A stretch of DNA of 64,000 nucleotides from Sporobolomyces roseus (GCA_016617785.1 JADILM010000006.1:496001-560000), one strand, 5' to 3'. Shown: positions 10,126 to 26,490, numbered from the stretch's first letter. Translations and numbers: made by a program. The notes: generated by a model not told the origin, from the sequence alone.

Positions 10126-12578
10126 ATGTCCTCCCTCCCACAACTCGACGATCCAACCGACTTTCATTCCCCCCTCTTACAACAACTCGATTCTTCACTC
10201 CGCTGTCAAATCTGTCACGAACTCTTTACGGCACCTGTAATCCTCACCAATTGTTCACACACGTTCGACTCACTCTGTCTAAGGAACCATTTCAAGTTGA
10301 GTAAGAAATGTCCTCAGTGTCAGGTAGAGGCGAATGAGGATAAAATTAGAAGGAACCTAGTAGTAGAGGAAATGGTCAACAACTGGGTCAAAGCTAGGTA
10401 ATGCACTATCTAGATCTCTCTCTACTATCTCCCGACTCGAAACTGACGCGAGCGAAAGAGAGAGTTAAGACCCGATTTAATCGCACTTCAACAAACTCAA
10501 TCCCTCTCCACTTCTTCCTCTTCTCACGCCCAATCGACCCTCCCATCTCCCGCCCCAATAGCTTCAACTTCTCATTCCCCTCTCCCTCCTCCTACGTCCA
10601 CCTCGAAACCTTCCTCAAAACGTCCCCTCCCCTCTCCTCGTTCAAAACCTCATCCAACTCCTCTAGCTCCGATATCGTTGGTCGAGGAAGACGCGAGTTC
10701 GGATGTAGAAGTGATCGATGATCCTGGAGTATCTGCTCGGAAACGTCCGAGGAGACAAGTAGCGGACGTGAACGGGAAGAATGGAGGAAAGGAGGATAGG
10801 AAAGGGAAGGGGAAAGAACGAGGAGGGAAAGTCAAGATGGAGGAAACCATGGGAGAGAGTACCAACGGAGGAGGAGGGGATCCAACAGATCGTTAGTTGC
10901 TCTCTTTCCGTTTCCTTCAGACGGAGAGCTTTCCAACTGACCCTAAGCCTGTACTTGACCTTCGTTTTCTTCGTCCCCCTCTCAACTCTCTCTCTCTTTC
11001 CCACAATTTCTCCCCCCGACGAATGTAGCTTCGATCCTAGTCTCTTGTCCACTCTGTTGGAAATCCGTCAAGAACGGTTTAATCTCGTCTCACATCGATT
11101 CAGGATGCAAGAAATTCCTTACCTCCTCCTTCAACTCTATCAACACTCGAAGCAGTAGTAGTCACAGTGGTGTATTCGGTCGAATGATGGGTACCACCAC
11201 ATCGGGGATCGAAAAATCGAATGGTTCAAAGTAGGTTTCGTCTTTTGCCTTCCTTCCTTTTTTCCCTACATCCTCCTTCTCTCCAAACACTAACCACACG
11301 GAGGATGAGTATGGTAGTGAGGAAGCAGGGTTCCCAGAACACGATTCAACGAAATACCTCGCACTCCCAAATTACGCACACAAGAAACTAAGAGATCTCG
11401 AATCACTCCTTCGTGTAAAGCTTGCCCTCCCTCTCTCCTCCTCCCTGGCTCCTCACTCATCTCTCTCTCTCTCTCCCTCTCTCCCTCTCTCCCTCTCTGT
11501 AGGCTCTCAATCTACCCGTGACTGTTCCTTCACAACACTCGAAAACTACCGCATCGAAAATCGAGTATCTCAAGAGAAGACATTCACAGTATTTGACGAT
11601 TTGGAACTCGAATGTTGATTTGGGGGAGAAGGATTCTAGGAGGGTTGGACCGAGGGAATTGAGGGGGAGGTTGGGGGAATGGGAGAAGGTTTTAGATAGG
11701 GAGGAAAGGGAAAGGGAGAGGGGGAAAGAGAAGGGTGGGGATAAGGATTATGTCGTGAGTTTGATCTCTCTCTATGAGTATGAGGGATGGGAGAGGATTA
11801 TTAAGGAAAGAGACATGAACTGATAAGGATGGGATATGTTCAGAAATCTCATGAGAATGATTTCAAGGAATTGATCAAGCAAGCTAGGGAGAGTCATGAG
11901 AAGAACAAGAACAAGACGAAACAATCGACTGAAGTGAGTGGGAATGGAGGATTGGGGACAACGGAAGAGGGGGAAGGAGAAGAAGAGGGAATGGTTGTAC
12001 TCGGGAAAGAACCTGTTCGAGAAAATGAAGGAGGAGAACCTGATTCGAGACCCGAAGAAGTAGTAGAGGGCGTAGGGGTACCGATGGAAGGAGTCGAGTC
12101 AAACGTAACGGGAGAAGGTACGGAAAATGAGACGGAAAATGAGACGGAAAATGAGACGGAAAATGAGACGGAAAACGAAGCAAAACAGATACTTGACCAA
12201 CCACCCACTTCGAACCTCCAAGATCCAGATCAAGGATTGACTATCACTGCTGCAACCCACACATCGTCTAATGACCCAACTCGCTCCTCTCCCCCTCTCC
12301 TCGCTTCCTCTCCGACTCTCCCCATCCAACCCGCTCTCCCATCCCGCAAAGCAGTCCGTATCCAAACCCCACCACCACCTCCCCTCTCCCCTCTCGCGAC
12401 TCCACCACCCTTCCTCTCGGAAGGCAGAGAGAGGAGGGACAGGAGTTCGTCAATTTTGGAATATGATGAGAAATTCTTTCCGCCCCAGAGTCAGAGGGTT
12501 AGGGGGATTGACTGGGAAGGTTTGAGGAGGGGTAGAGAGGAGGAGGAAGACGAGGAGGATCAGGAAGAGGTAGAGTAA
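10126..12578 (+). CDS. RAD18: E3 ubiquitin ligase Rad18 (post-replication repair)
   Basis: Rad18 with Rad6 monoubiquitinates PCNA at stalled forks. Domains in order: C3HC4 RING (CQICHELFTAPVILTNCSH ... CPQC, residues about 27-65); ARPDLIALQQTQS after intron 1; a SIM-like patch DVEVIDD near 10700; a UBZ4 zinc finger SCPLCWKSVKNGLISSHIDS-GC near 11055-11110; a SAP-like helix pair (LPNYAHKKLRDLESLLR, ALNLPVTVPSQHSKTASKI with one extra Thr); and the C-terminal SHENDFKELIKQARE. Introns inferred at about 10397-10466, 10895-11029, 11231-11304, 11420-11502 and 11755-11843. The last has donor GTGAGT and acceptor TTCAG and joins KDYV to KSHENDF, avoiding an apparent stop at 11821. The tail is acidic and holds a TENE repeat. 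Confidence 0.88.
12120..12178 (+). repeat. Coding minisatellite (12-nt unit) in RAD18
   Basis: Five near-perfect tandem copies of ACGGAAAATGAG, encoding repeated Thr-Glu-Asn-Glu in the acidic tail of Rad18. The unit length keeps the frame, so copy-number changes would alter length only. Confidence 0.9.
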
Positions 12579-12956
12579 AGAAGGCAAGGGGGCTTGTGAT
12601 GACGGAGGGAGGGGAAGAAGGGAGAGTTTTTGTTTCGTTTTGTGTTTCTCGATTAGTTTGTTGTTACAAAAAACACGACGAATCGCAGTCGATTTTTCGC
12701 TTGATATGCTTGTAGAGAGAGGAGAGTGTCGAGGGAGGATGCTGAGAGCGAAAGAAAGCAGTATTTCGAAATGAATCCTTTGTGCGAAGATTTTTGGGTG
12801 TGTGGACGAAATCGGGAAAGGGCAACAAAAATCTCCACCTCCTCTTGGTCTTGATCAGCTCGACACTCGACTCTCGTGAGGCTCACCTAACTCTCTAACC
12901 ACTCTGATACTACTCGACTGACCCTCTAACGCACTCACTCAGTTCCGAATCCAATC
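12579..12956. other. Intergenic RAD18 / ADK1
   Basis: RAD18 3' flank and ADK1 promoter on the same strand. Contains a T-rich stretch (12625-12665) and a CT-rich stretch before ADK1. No gene is seen. Confidence 0.45.
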
Positions 12957-14278
<1,322 letters not shown>

Positions 14279-14568
14279 AGGAAACGCTATTTGAGGCGGA
14301 TAGAAATTTATCGGAATGAGAGAGATTTATTCTGGTAGGAGAGAGAGATCAAAATTGTTTATGGAAAAAAACGGACATCTTTCAGTATGCTCAGAGTTCG
14401 CGGTCGATGGTGTTCACTCCGGAAAGTAAGTGAGAAAGGAGAGAAACGAAGAAAGTATGATATTTTCCAGCGAAAGAGATGCAAGTTGTAGATTAGGTGT
14501 AGATGTATAGAGCATAAGAGAGAAAGGGTAGGGAATGAATACAACAAACGAGATCTAAGGAAAGAAGG
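14279..14568. other. Convergent 3' regions ADK1 / CSC1
   Basis: 290 bp between converging stop codons, somewhat A/T-richer than its surroundings. No gene is seen. Confidence 0.4.
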
Positions 14569-17500
14569 CTAACTGTCATCTGCTTCTTCGACATCCTCCG
14601 TTCTAACCAACAGTCTCTTCAAGAACCCACTCTTGCCCTGTCGATCTTTACTCTCCTGGTCCTGTCTCGCTTGTTCCTTCTTGAGATGTTTCTGATGAGC
14701 CTGTAATTCCTCATGCAACAACTCGGCTCGTAAGGCGGCAGCTTGAGAAATAATTTCTTGTTCATCTTCTCCTTGATCTCCTGCTCCTGGTTCGTCGATC
14801 CTTGAGAGAGTGATCGAGTGTTGGATCGAAGGAGCGAGGGAGTTTGAACGAGCCGTCCGACTTGATCTACGACCGGTTGATCCGACTGGAGGTGAACCGA
14901 TTCCGATCCGAGAAGAAGGAGGGGAGAGGGAAGAAATCGTGAGTCGTCGAGGTTTACGCGTTGGGGAGGTCGTAGAATTGGGTGATCCAGGAGGAGGGAA
15001 GGGGAAAGCACCAGATTCATCCGTGATTGCTGATTGAGGGGAAAGCATGTCTGATCCTCCGACCGCTTCGGGTTCTTGTACGAACGAAGGAATACCGGGA
15101 GGTGCAGATCGAGGAGGTCCAACTGGAGAACGACGAAGGACCGGTGAATGTTGAGGAGAAGGCATTCGACCACTCGCGAGACTCGTTTGAGTTGACCTTC
15201 GTCGACGCATTCCCGAAATGATCGATCCTGCGTCCGATCCATTCGACGAAGCGACTGCGGGTTTGCCTCCTTCGAGCGCGACTTTCGCTGCGACGTCTGC
15301 TGCAACTCGGATTCGCTCGTTTCCTTTGAGGGTCATGCCGTAGTCGAAACTGTGATGAGATGCAGCTCGACTTGTTCGGCGGGTTAGTGCTGGAGAGTGA
15401 GGTGGATTGGGAGAAGAAGGAGGTGCGAGAGAATTAGAACGGTTGAGATTCGATGAGCGATTGTCGTTGGGTGATTCAGGTCGTTTATTGTCTCCCTCGG
15501 CCTCTTTTTCGTGTTGTTCCATCTCGTCCATCTCATCCTCGATACATCCAAACGCTTCGAAAGAACCAATGATACCATCTCCACCTTCACTCGACACGAG
15601 CGCTCGACCATTGTAGCTGATGGTGTCTCCTAGATCGACAGGTTTGAGCGGATCTCGAGGGAGCCAAAGAGAGTGTTCGAGGGGTGTCACTTCAGCGGGA
15701 TTGCCGTAGTGAATGTGGGAAACAGGTCGATCGTCGCGAAGGACAGGAGGATGAGGCGTAACGAGGGGAATCATCGAAGAGTTTCGGTGTTCTTCGGCGA
15801 GATGGTCTGATTTCTCGTTTTCGAAATCATCGGTTTTGAGTCGAGGAGGAGAGGTAGGTGCCAAGGAGAGTGAAGGAGAAGCCATGGTGTCGTGACCTCC
15901 GACTGAAGGGGTCATTCCTCCTTCGTGAGCTCCAGAGTCTCGCGACATGATCGTTTCGAGCAGGATCGGCCTTCGCTGATCGTCGGGAGAGGTCGAAGCT
16001 CGAGCTCTGGCGAGGTTGCTGGGTACTCGATTCCGCGAACGTTGAGCGGCAGATTCAGAAGCTGGTCTCCAGTGAACGTGAGCTCTTTCGAGTCGCTCTC
16101 CGACGAAGGGTAGTTTGGCGGTGGGTCGAAGGAGGAGAGAAGGGGCTGTCACGGTTGCGAACGTCTTCACGCTGGCGAGGGCTTCGAAAGCGCTGCGATG
16201 TCGGCTGTGATCGAGTTGTTCCTCCGTTTTGAGCGGAACCGACAACTCGTGACTCGCTTCGTCGACTCCGCAAACCGCTTTTGCGTGAGCGTCGTCGAGC
16301 TCGTCCATTCGATGATCGAAATAACGAGTGCCGATGAGCTTGAGGAGTACCGTGATCGGGATCTATCGAGAAGGAATGGTCAATCGAGAAGTGGCAGTGA
16401 TAACTCGAATGATTCGCTTACAAGAGGGATACACGCTCCACCTAGACTGAACTTCTTCAAGACCCAGAAGAAGGCGACGAGGACGAATTGCGAGAAGATT
16501 GCCATGTCGAGGGAGTAGCGGAAGATTCGTCGACTGTGAGAGGAATACAAGGTCAAGAATCAGCGGTCACATCCGCTTTCGAACCCTCGATTCGACTCAC
16601 TAGATAGTTCTTCCTCCTCCTTCATAGTGCCTTCGGTAGTAGACATGAGCGAACTCTGCGAGATCACAAACTTTGGCGGTCAGCCTCGAGCAAGACAAGA
16701 TTTTTGAGTCGGAAGCTCACGATTCTTGAACACAGTATAGGAAACGGCAAAGTAGGCGTAATTGAATGCGATGACGAGACTGGAGGGAGAGGAGTTAGGC
16801 ACCGATGAGCTGAAATCGACAAGAGAGGGATGAGGGAGCTTACGGATTGAGACAAGCGAAGAGTAACGAAACACTGATGATGAGGAGATGAGTCGGAACC
16901 CTGGAGGACAGACAGGACTTAGTGCGGTTACCAGATAAGGTGCAGACAATCGAGCTCACCAGTTTTGAAAGCCGAAAAAACGGGGGACAGCGTCTTTCTC
17001 CCTCTTTCTCGGAGCGATGTATTTGCGGATACTGTAGCGAGGAACGGATTAGTGACGTCGGCTCCAAGGACAAGAGTAGTTTGAACATACGAGCTATGAT
17101 TGATCCAACTGATTCCGAACAGGGCGATTTCGAGACCGTTTTGCAGACCGACGATAAGGAGTGACCAAGAAACGAAGAACGTTGCTCCTTTCGGGAACGC
17201 TCCTGCTACTACAGCTAATACTGATACGGGTTGACGGAACGCGTTGAGGAAAGCGGTGAATGCGGTGATACCGATGCAGAAAACGACGATGAAATTGATA
17301 CTGTACAGAACAAGCAGTGTCAGCTCAAATCCATGGCTCCGTGAGCCGAGGAAGTAGACGCACATGAGGAACTTGTGATAAGCGGACTGCGTTTGAGCAC
17401 TCCATTTCGATTCCGTGATGATCGTTTTGCCTTTTCTTTGCAAAATTCCGAGAATCGTTGGTACAAACTGCGAGACGTCTCGAAAGTCAGCATGTGTCGT

Positions 17501-19626
17501 GAGCTGTAGCTAAAACGTGACGTACCATATTGAGGATAGCCATGAGAGCAGTGGGGATGAGAGAGGAGAAAAGAGTATTGAGAGTCGAATTGTTTCGCAA
17601 GAAATCGGCGACTGTGACAATTCGTTCATTAGCGATAGCGAGCGATGAGATAAGCGGAAAGTCTGCTCGCCATTCGGGAGACGTTCAGTGAGCGATTCGA
17701 GGGAGAAGAGACCGATCAGGAAAGAAATCGGGACGACCTGTTATCCGAGATCAGTCTAGTCAGTCTCAAAACATGCGAATCGTACTGAATAGTTCCCAGC
17801 TTACCCAGATAATAGTGCCCGTCCAGATCACGACCTGCAGTATCGTACCCCTCAACAGATCGGAATGCAACGAAACGATAACCAGTTGATCCCAATGTAA
17901 ATCCCTCGCTTCGGGTGCAGGTTTTACTCTGAACTCTAGTGCTTTCCCTCCATGCACAACCGCTTTCGTCCTCGGATGCCTCCAGCTCAACTCCCTCCTC
18001 GCCCTCAACGAATCCTCGACTCGTTCGAACGTCACGAAAGCAGTGGATGCAGCTTCGAATTGTTCTGGTCGTGCTCGTAAGTCGTCGATGAGTGACATTT
18101 GGATGTTGAGTTTCGTCAACCAGTAATCGATGGCGGGTACAGATTGGTTTTTGAATCGGCTGAGTCGTTTGAGAGGGTGGAATCGGTCGAGGAGGTTTGG
18201 GTGGTCGTGCTGGAGATGATGGAGGACAGTCCAGATAGAGAGAGGATTACCGTGAAGATCGAGCGGAGGACTGTTGTTGCTTGAGAGGAAAGGTCGAAGG
18301 GAAGAGAGGAGGACTTCGTCGCCTTCTCGGAAAGAATGTTCAAGTTCGTAAGCCTTCTTGGTCTTGCTCGAGGTATGTAGTTTCGTCCACTCGAATGGCG
18401 AGATAGGTGGAAGTAAACCTTCTTTCGCCAACTCTTGATCCCTCGCCTTGATCTCTGCCCATTTCATAACATTCCTCGCCAGCTGAACGTGCGCCGTCTC
18501 CAAATCATGTAACACATCCAGGTACTTCGAGTACATCGAGTTGAGTTCTGCTTGTCTTCGAACGAGTACGATCTTGGTGATAAGTTTTGGTCGATCTTTT
18601 TCGTAACGAGAAGTCATCGGATAACTGTCTTTGTTCTCTGGAGTCGAAGGAGAGGTCGAGTCGGCGCTGAGGGGAGGAGTGTTTCGGAAGTGATGTTCGA
18701 AGTAGTCGCCGATGGCTTGTTCGGTTCGGAGAGCTGGAGGAATGTTTCGAACGAGGACAGTTCGATACCTCCATCCCATATCTTCCGGTGCAATCGAGGG
18801 GTCGATCTCGCGAGGAGGTAGTCGATGGGAGTTCTTTGCTGACTCGTGATGTTGTCCGTCGTCGTTTCGTAGAAGTCTTCGTAACTCGTTTTGTCGAACT
18901 CGTAAAGCGCCCCTTCCGATCCAGAATAACGTGCAGAACCAACTGACTGAAACGATCCAAACGCATGCGACGTGTACTCCGAGACTACAGATAGCTGACT
19001 GTCAGCTCAGAACGCGAGCAAGATAGAGAGATGCGACTTACAGCCCAATTCCTTGACCAGACAACACGAGAGAGGCGATTGAAGCGCGATTGATCGAGTT
19101 TGTCGAGATATCGCTAGGACTGTAGATGAAGTTGATGGCGATGAGGGTAGGGAAGACGGTACAGAGCATGAACAGAGTCCAGTAGACTGCAGATTAATCG
19201 AAATTGTTAGTTTTCCAGTTTGACCTTGTATTTCGATATGAAATGAAAAGACGGCTCACGAGTTCCCCTCAAGAACCTGAGATAGACGACAGCGTCTGCT
19301 CCCACATCGTGTTCCTCAAAGTATGAAGCTTTCCTTCGAATCGCCTCCCACATCCAACTTAGAGGATAATTTGCGAAATCTGGCGCTCGTTCTCCCTCGA
19401 CATAAGTTCTCGCTCTATACAGGTAACCCATCGCCCATCCTTCCATCCCTCGATCCGGTACATTCTCCCCTCTTTTCCTCGCCTTGTCCTCGTCTGGATA
19501 CCTCCTCAATCTCTTGAATATTTCATGCAAGGTACAACCGGAAACGAAGAAGATTCCCGCTGTAATCGCTGTAGATTTGAGTCCACTGAATACGGCAGAG
19601 TAGGTTCGATCATCGAGCGTGGCCAT
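14569..19626 (-). CDS. CSC1: CSC1/OSCA-TMEM63 family osmosensitive cation channel
   Basis: Family members are plasma-membrane mechano/osmosensitive Ca2+-permeable channels. Start at ATG 19626 (MATLDDRTYSAVFSGLKS) with TM0 and the early cytosolic stretch EIFKRLRRYPDED. Then come further TM exons, the cytosolic RRM-like PHM7 domain (YRTVLVRNIPPALRTEQAIG ... EFRVKPAPEARDLHWDQLVI) at about 17800-18780, and the 7-TM channel region at about 16400-17760 (for example SINFIVVFCIGITAFTAFLN). The C-terminal tail (14569-16308) starts with HAKAVCGVDEASHELSVPL and is then long, Ser/Pro-rich and low complexity, ending AEEADDS-like acidic residues (stop at 14569-14571). Many short introns; exact junctions in the TM part were not all resolved. 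The long disordered tail exceeds that of many family members. Confidence 0.85.
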
Positions 19627-20540
19627 TTCCTTTGAATGTCGAGGCTAAAGTTGACCGACCTTGGAGAGAAGGGGAAAGGGATGGAGGGCGAATTTGAACG
19701 AGAGGGAGCTCGTGCGCTCTGTTAAATTCGATGGTCGTGTACACTGGCTGTAGGTCTGATCTCGTAAGGGTCGAATAAGCGATGGATAGTGAGAGGAAGA
19801 GCAAGAGAAGTGATCGACTCTCTTGACTTCTTTCCAATTCTCTCCGCACGATCAATCACCTTGAACACTACACTAGAGCGCGCCGGCTTCAGCTTGATCA
19901 TACACTGGACCCTCAAGGATGCTGTCTATCCTCGCCGATCACGTCCCGGCGCCCTCCTTCGACCTCTCGATACCTTTGGATTCGCTCTATTTTTTCACTC
20001 GTCCGATCAGTCAACCACCTCGCTATTCGATGGGAGTACAGCTCAACGTGTTCGAGATGTATTGGAAGACTGTTGAGATTTGGTACAGCGTTGTAGAGCA
20101 GGCTATCAGTGTTGCTTCGCAAATTCCTCTGTTCGTTCAACTTTCTCTCCCTTTCTTCCTCGCATGGGACTTCGCAGATCCTTCGCGCTGATTCAAGGCG
20201 AGAATAGCCGACGTACAGGTACGATAAACCGAGATTAACTAGAGCACTTCGAAACCTTTCCTGCGAAGTGGCTTCACTCTTTCCAGAAGCGGATCTTTCG
20301 TCCTCGCGAAGAGGTTTCGCAACTCTCTCGCTCAAGACTCTAGCGCAAGCTTAAAAGCTCCTGGTGTCAACTCTTCTACTTTCTTCGGCAGTGCTTGGAA
20401 TAAAGTGAATCATTGCAGGAGCAAACTCGAACTGAGGCTGGCCGATCGAACGAGAAATTCTTCTAACTAGCTTCTTCGCTCGACTCAACTTCTTCTTCTC
20501 CCTTTCGACCGCTACGGCTTTACTCGCTCGCTCGCTCGTG
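19627..20540. promoter_or_regulatory. Divergent intergenic region CSC1 / SGNH-like gene
   Basis: About 910 bp between diverging starts. Apart from the small ORF at 19919-20191, no element is recognised. An overlapping minus-strand ORF (19913-20335) is judged a shadow. Confidence 0.4.
19919..20191 (+). CDS. Possible small protein (90 aa), unknown
   Basis: ATG-started ORF in the CSC1 upstream region. Its codons end mostly in C or T (CTC, TTC, ATC, TCG), as in real genes of this window, and it encodes an aromatic-rich, amphipathic protein (for example FEMYWKTVEIWYSVVEQAI). I recognise no family. It could be a real small gene, a 5' exon of a longer transcript, or chance. Confidence 0.28.
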   Translation: MLSILADHVPAPSFDLSIPLDSLYFFTRPISQPPRYSMGVQLNVFEMYWKTVEIWYSVVEQAISVASQIPLFVQLSLPFFLAWDFADPSR

Positions 20541-22564
20541 ATGGTACTCGGCATGAATCCACCACCACTACCACCAAAATTTGGAACGTTCGAATACTCG
20601 GCAATTCCAATCGGACCAGGTTCTCCAACTAGCTCTTCACCTCGCACCTCCTCCTTCCACACGACTCACATTCGACGAAGATCATCGATCGGATTCGACG
20701 CAGACATCACGATACAACTAGGCGAACCAGATGAGAAACGATACGGAAAAGTCTTGTCGGAGAAAGCGAGTGCGGAAACGGATCCTCTCACGCTCGTAGG
20801 AGGAGCTGGAGATGGAAAGGGGTATCTAGCGTGGAGAGATGGGAAAGTGCCGAGTCGAAGGGGAGGGCTGAAACGTTGTATCGCTTTATTGGCGCTCTTC
20901 ATCGTCTGCATTTTGGGATGGCTAGGAGGATTAGCGACGAGTGAGGTGTCGTCGAGGCAGCGAAGAGGAGGTATACAACAAGCCTTTTCGCTGCAGATGG
21001 ATCAAGTCCCGAAGTGAGTCGCATTTCTCGCAGTCAGAGTCATCTTTTCATCTTGACCTGACATCTGTTCCTTCTCGCAGGCGTTGCAATCCTTACGAGC
21101 AAGTACGCTGCTACCGCTCAGCTCTAATTGCGCCTGACCAGGAATGCTGATGATCCTCTCTGTGTAGCACGGCGTCCTGAACGTCAACACTTCGAAAGCG
21201 AGCGAAAACTATTGGGAACCTCTCTCAGCATCTCACAACTGCCACGCCGTCGACTACATGACTCTTCTCCGTCGAGCGACTGTCGAAGGCATGGTTTCAC
21301 CCCTCATCGAGTTTATGCGAGACCGCACGATTGTTCTCTTCGGAGACAGTGTCGATCGAGATCACAACGACCACTTGTGCCAATTCCTCTCTGGATGGCA
21401 CGAGATGATTGGAAGTGATCACGTCCTCTCTCCACCGTACCCTCAAGGTCAGGAGGTTCCACCGCAAGGTTACGCTAGTTTCATTGATGGAAAGAGGGAA
21501 TGGCCGAATTGGTTTCAAAGTCGTCCTTGGGTCTGTCACGTTCAGAAGCTCAACTTAAGAATCGTCAACGCCTTCCATTATGGTTTCCAAGAACCCGAAT
21601 TCGATAACGGATACATTATGACTCATCCTCACTTCTATCCTCCTGCAACTGTCGAAGGTGAGCTTTCTTCTGCTTTCTTCCGCTCTCCATGAGTGTCAGC
21701 TGACTCTCTCACTCTCTCTCTCTTTGCCTGATAGAGCGATTCGATCAGATCGTTGTTCCGCTCGTCGAGAGTCTCGCTCAAAAGTACAACGTATCTGCAA
21801 CTCCCGACATCTTCTCGATCAGTCCTGGTTTCTGGTCTCAACTTCGACAATCCGTGGCCGATCAATCGGCACACAAGAAGGCAATCGACGGAGGGATGAC
21901 AATCGAGGAAGCGAATCAGAAGTTCGATGTCTGGAGACATTTGGATAGGAGCGAGAAGAAATGGTACGAAGGGAGAATTTACGAGATCGTGAGGCACATT
22001 GCGAGAGAGTGGAAGGAAGGCCAAGATGGAAAAGGAAGGATTCGTCCAACCCTGCTTTGGCGTGAGTCTCGATGATTCAGCGAGGATAGAGATCGAAACT
22101 GACTTGGGATTGACTTTCGCAGGCGCTCTTCATCCGATCAAGGAGACTAACACCGTTCCTTCAACTCGTACTACTGCAGTAGATCAGATTGGTCGCAGCG
22201 TCGTTGAGGTCCTCATCGAAGAAGCTCGTGCCGCGAATGCAGGAGCGTCAACTTGGAAAGCTTGGTCGAAGAAGTTGGGTGCACAAGCTCTAGGATGGAC
22301 GAGGGAGAGTAAAGGCGAGGCCTTAAACGAGGATCTAGGACGTCGACTGAGAACAGACGAATGGGGTTCGCTCATGCAAGGTGAGGGTTTGTTCTCGTCG
22401 CTCTCGAATCGATCGTTTCTGACCTTTTCTCGCCGACTTTCATAGGACAATCTCGACATTTCCGTGACGAGGTACACCCATTACCTCTACCGGGCTCGTG
22501 GTTGTACGGGAACATGCTGTTGCATCAGCTAAGGATCACCGTCGACGAACAAGAGCGCTCATAG
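20541..22564 (+). CDS. Type II membrane SGNH/PC-esterase-like protein
   Basis: A cytosolic Pro/Ser-rich N-terminus is followed by one hydrophobic anchor (CIALLALFIVCILGWLGGL, about residues 110-130), then a lumenal/extracellular domain. Block I is TIVLFGDSVDRDHNDHL (GDS, putative nucleophile Ser) and the C-terminal block is HFRDEVHPLPLPGSWLYGN, giving a DxxH (DEVH) for catalytic Asp/His. This layout matches PC-esterase/trichome-birefringence-like and Cas1-related sugar O-acyl-modifying enzymes of the secretory pathway; the substrate is unknown. Introns restore sequence at about 21015-21080 (VPK|RCNPYEQ), 21101-21170 (|HGVLNVNTS), 21658-21734, 22062-22122 and 22382-22445. The start is ATG 20541; ATG 20553 (MNPPPLPPKFG) is an alternative. 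Confidence 0.68.
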
Positions 22565-22863
22565 AGATGATTCAAGGTTGTATTCATCAGTTTTGCAGTT
22601 CCAACGTCAGTGCAATTGTTGTTCGAAAGACTAGCTTCATCTCACAATGAGCCTCGTCGAATAGCACTCATGATCGCCAACGGGGAGAACGAAACATTCA
22701 CTGCTTTTTTTTCAGAGTCGTGTTGCGAGGGGAAGTACAAAATCGGAAGAAAGGGATGAGAAGCGAGGGAAAAACGAATGTCTACATGGGAGCGCGGGAA
22801 GCGAAGGGAGGGAAAGGGGAAGGGAGAATAGAGTGGAGATGATCTAGGAGGGAAACCTGCTCT
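22565..22863. other. Convergent 3' regions
   Basis: 3' flanks of the SGNH-like gene and LETM1. Includes a short T run near 22708 and purine-rich sequence. No gene is seen. Confidence 0.4.
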
Positions 22864-25493
<2,630 letters not shown>

Positions 25494-26469
25494 GTTGGAT
25501 GGCAACTGAGAGAGTAGAGAGAGCTCAGCTCTTGTTTTGAAGTCGTAAGATGGAGTGAGGAGTGTGGGAGGTCAAAAAGCGAGATTCGTCTTCTGTCCCT
25601 TCCCTCTCCAAATCTCGCAAATTCGACTTTTTCGCAAAAAGTAGAATTCACTCTCGCTCATTCATTGGAGGGACGAACAGCAAAAAATGAGGGTACAGCG
25701 ACTTATCCGAAGTCCTGCACCTGGGGATTTGGCCAGGAGAATCCCACTCCTTTTGTCGACTGAAGCGCTGAGGCGCCATGTTAGCGAGCATGAAGATGCT
25801 GCTTTGCGGTACACAAGAGTTGTGACCGAAATTGGGAGTCTGAAGAGAGCAGCCCTAGTTTTGCGAAGTGATTAAGACGTACCCGAGCGAGGCGAGGCCG
25901 GGCGTATAAATGTCGAACTTCTACGACTGGGTCGAGGACCACGAATCGTGCGCCGAGATTGAAGAACCATGCGAGCGACTTATCACCGCCAGCAACTCCG
26001 CGCGCGAAGGGGGAGGTGGAGTTAAAGCGCAAACATAAGGAATGCGACAAGACGTTGCAACCTAGAATTGGCTTATTCTCGCGCTTGTGGCAAAAATGGA
26101 CCGTCTGTCGTCGAGGTGTGGTAGCTGGAGTCACCGCAATCGTGCGTGAGACTCGATAGGCCCGGAAAGGGACTGTTTGGGAGAAATTGCTCGACTCCCC
26201 TTGCGAAGCTTTTCGAATGCGTCGACTTTCTTGCGAAATCCAAGTCGATCTTCTTACACAGCTCAAACGCCCCTTTAGAGAAGCTCTACTGCTCCGATAG
26301 AGGTCTCAACGAGTCCTGCCTCAACGAGCTCAAAAAGTCCGAGGAATCCGTCCGGACTTGACCAAATTCACTCGCTCCCTTTTTTTCTCTCTCTTCCCTC
26401 TCACTCCTCTTCCTCAAAGCAAAGTGAAGCAGGCGATCAGTAACTTGCACACAGTAGCTCTGACTCAGG
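25494..26469. other. Intergenic LETM1 / F-box B
   Basis: The left part (25494-26040) holds the LETM1 promoter and about 400 bp with no recognised gene. From about 26040 on, it is the duplicated promoter also found upstream of F-box A. Short ORFs here have no recognised family. Confidence 0.45.
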
Positions 26470-26490
26470 ATGGTAAGCTCACAAGGCTAC
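26040..26490 (+). repeat. Promoter part of inverted duplication (with 1562-2000)
   Basis: Counterpart of the promoter of F-box A in opposite orientation. The similarity covers about 400 bp upstream, the ATG|GTAAG junction and the intron, then continues through the coding region as far as the window shows copy A. Confidence 0.75.
26201..26237 (+). promoter_or_regulatory. Paired TTGCGAA sites upstream of F-box B
   Basis: TTGCGAA at 26201-26207 and 26231-26237, about 233-269 nt upstream of the ATG at 26470; the spacing is nearly the same in copy A. Regulatory role is inferred. Confidence 0.4.

Noticed and set aside
11821..11829. Stop after the Rad18 SAP-like region as a truncation or two separate genes
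   Set aside because: A GTGAGT donor at 11755 and TTCAG acceptor at 11843 join the two frames in phase and restore the conserved DFKELIKQAR segment.
14619..15305. 228-codon minus-strand frame within CSC1
   Set aside because: A shadow frame of the Ser/Pro-rich CSC1 tail in a different register, with odd composition and no family resemblance.
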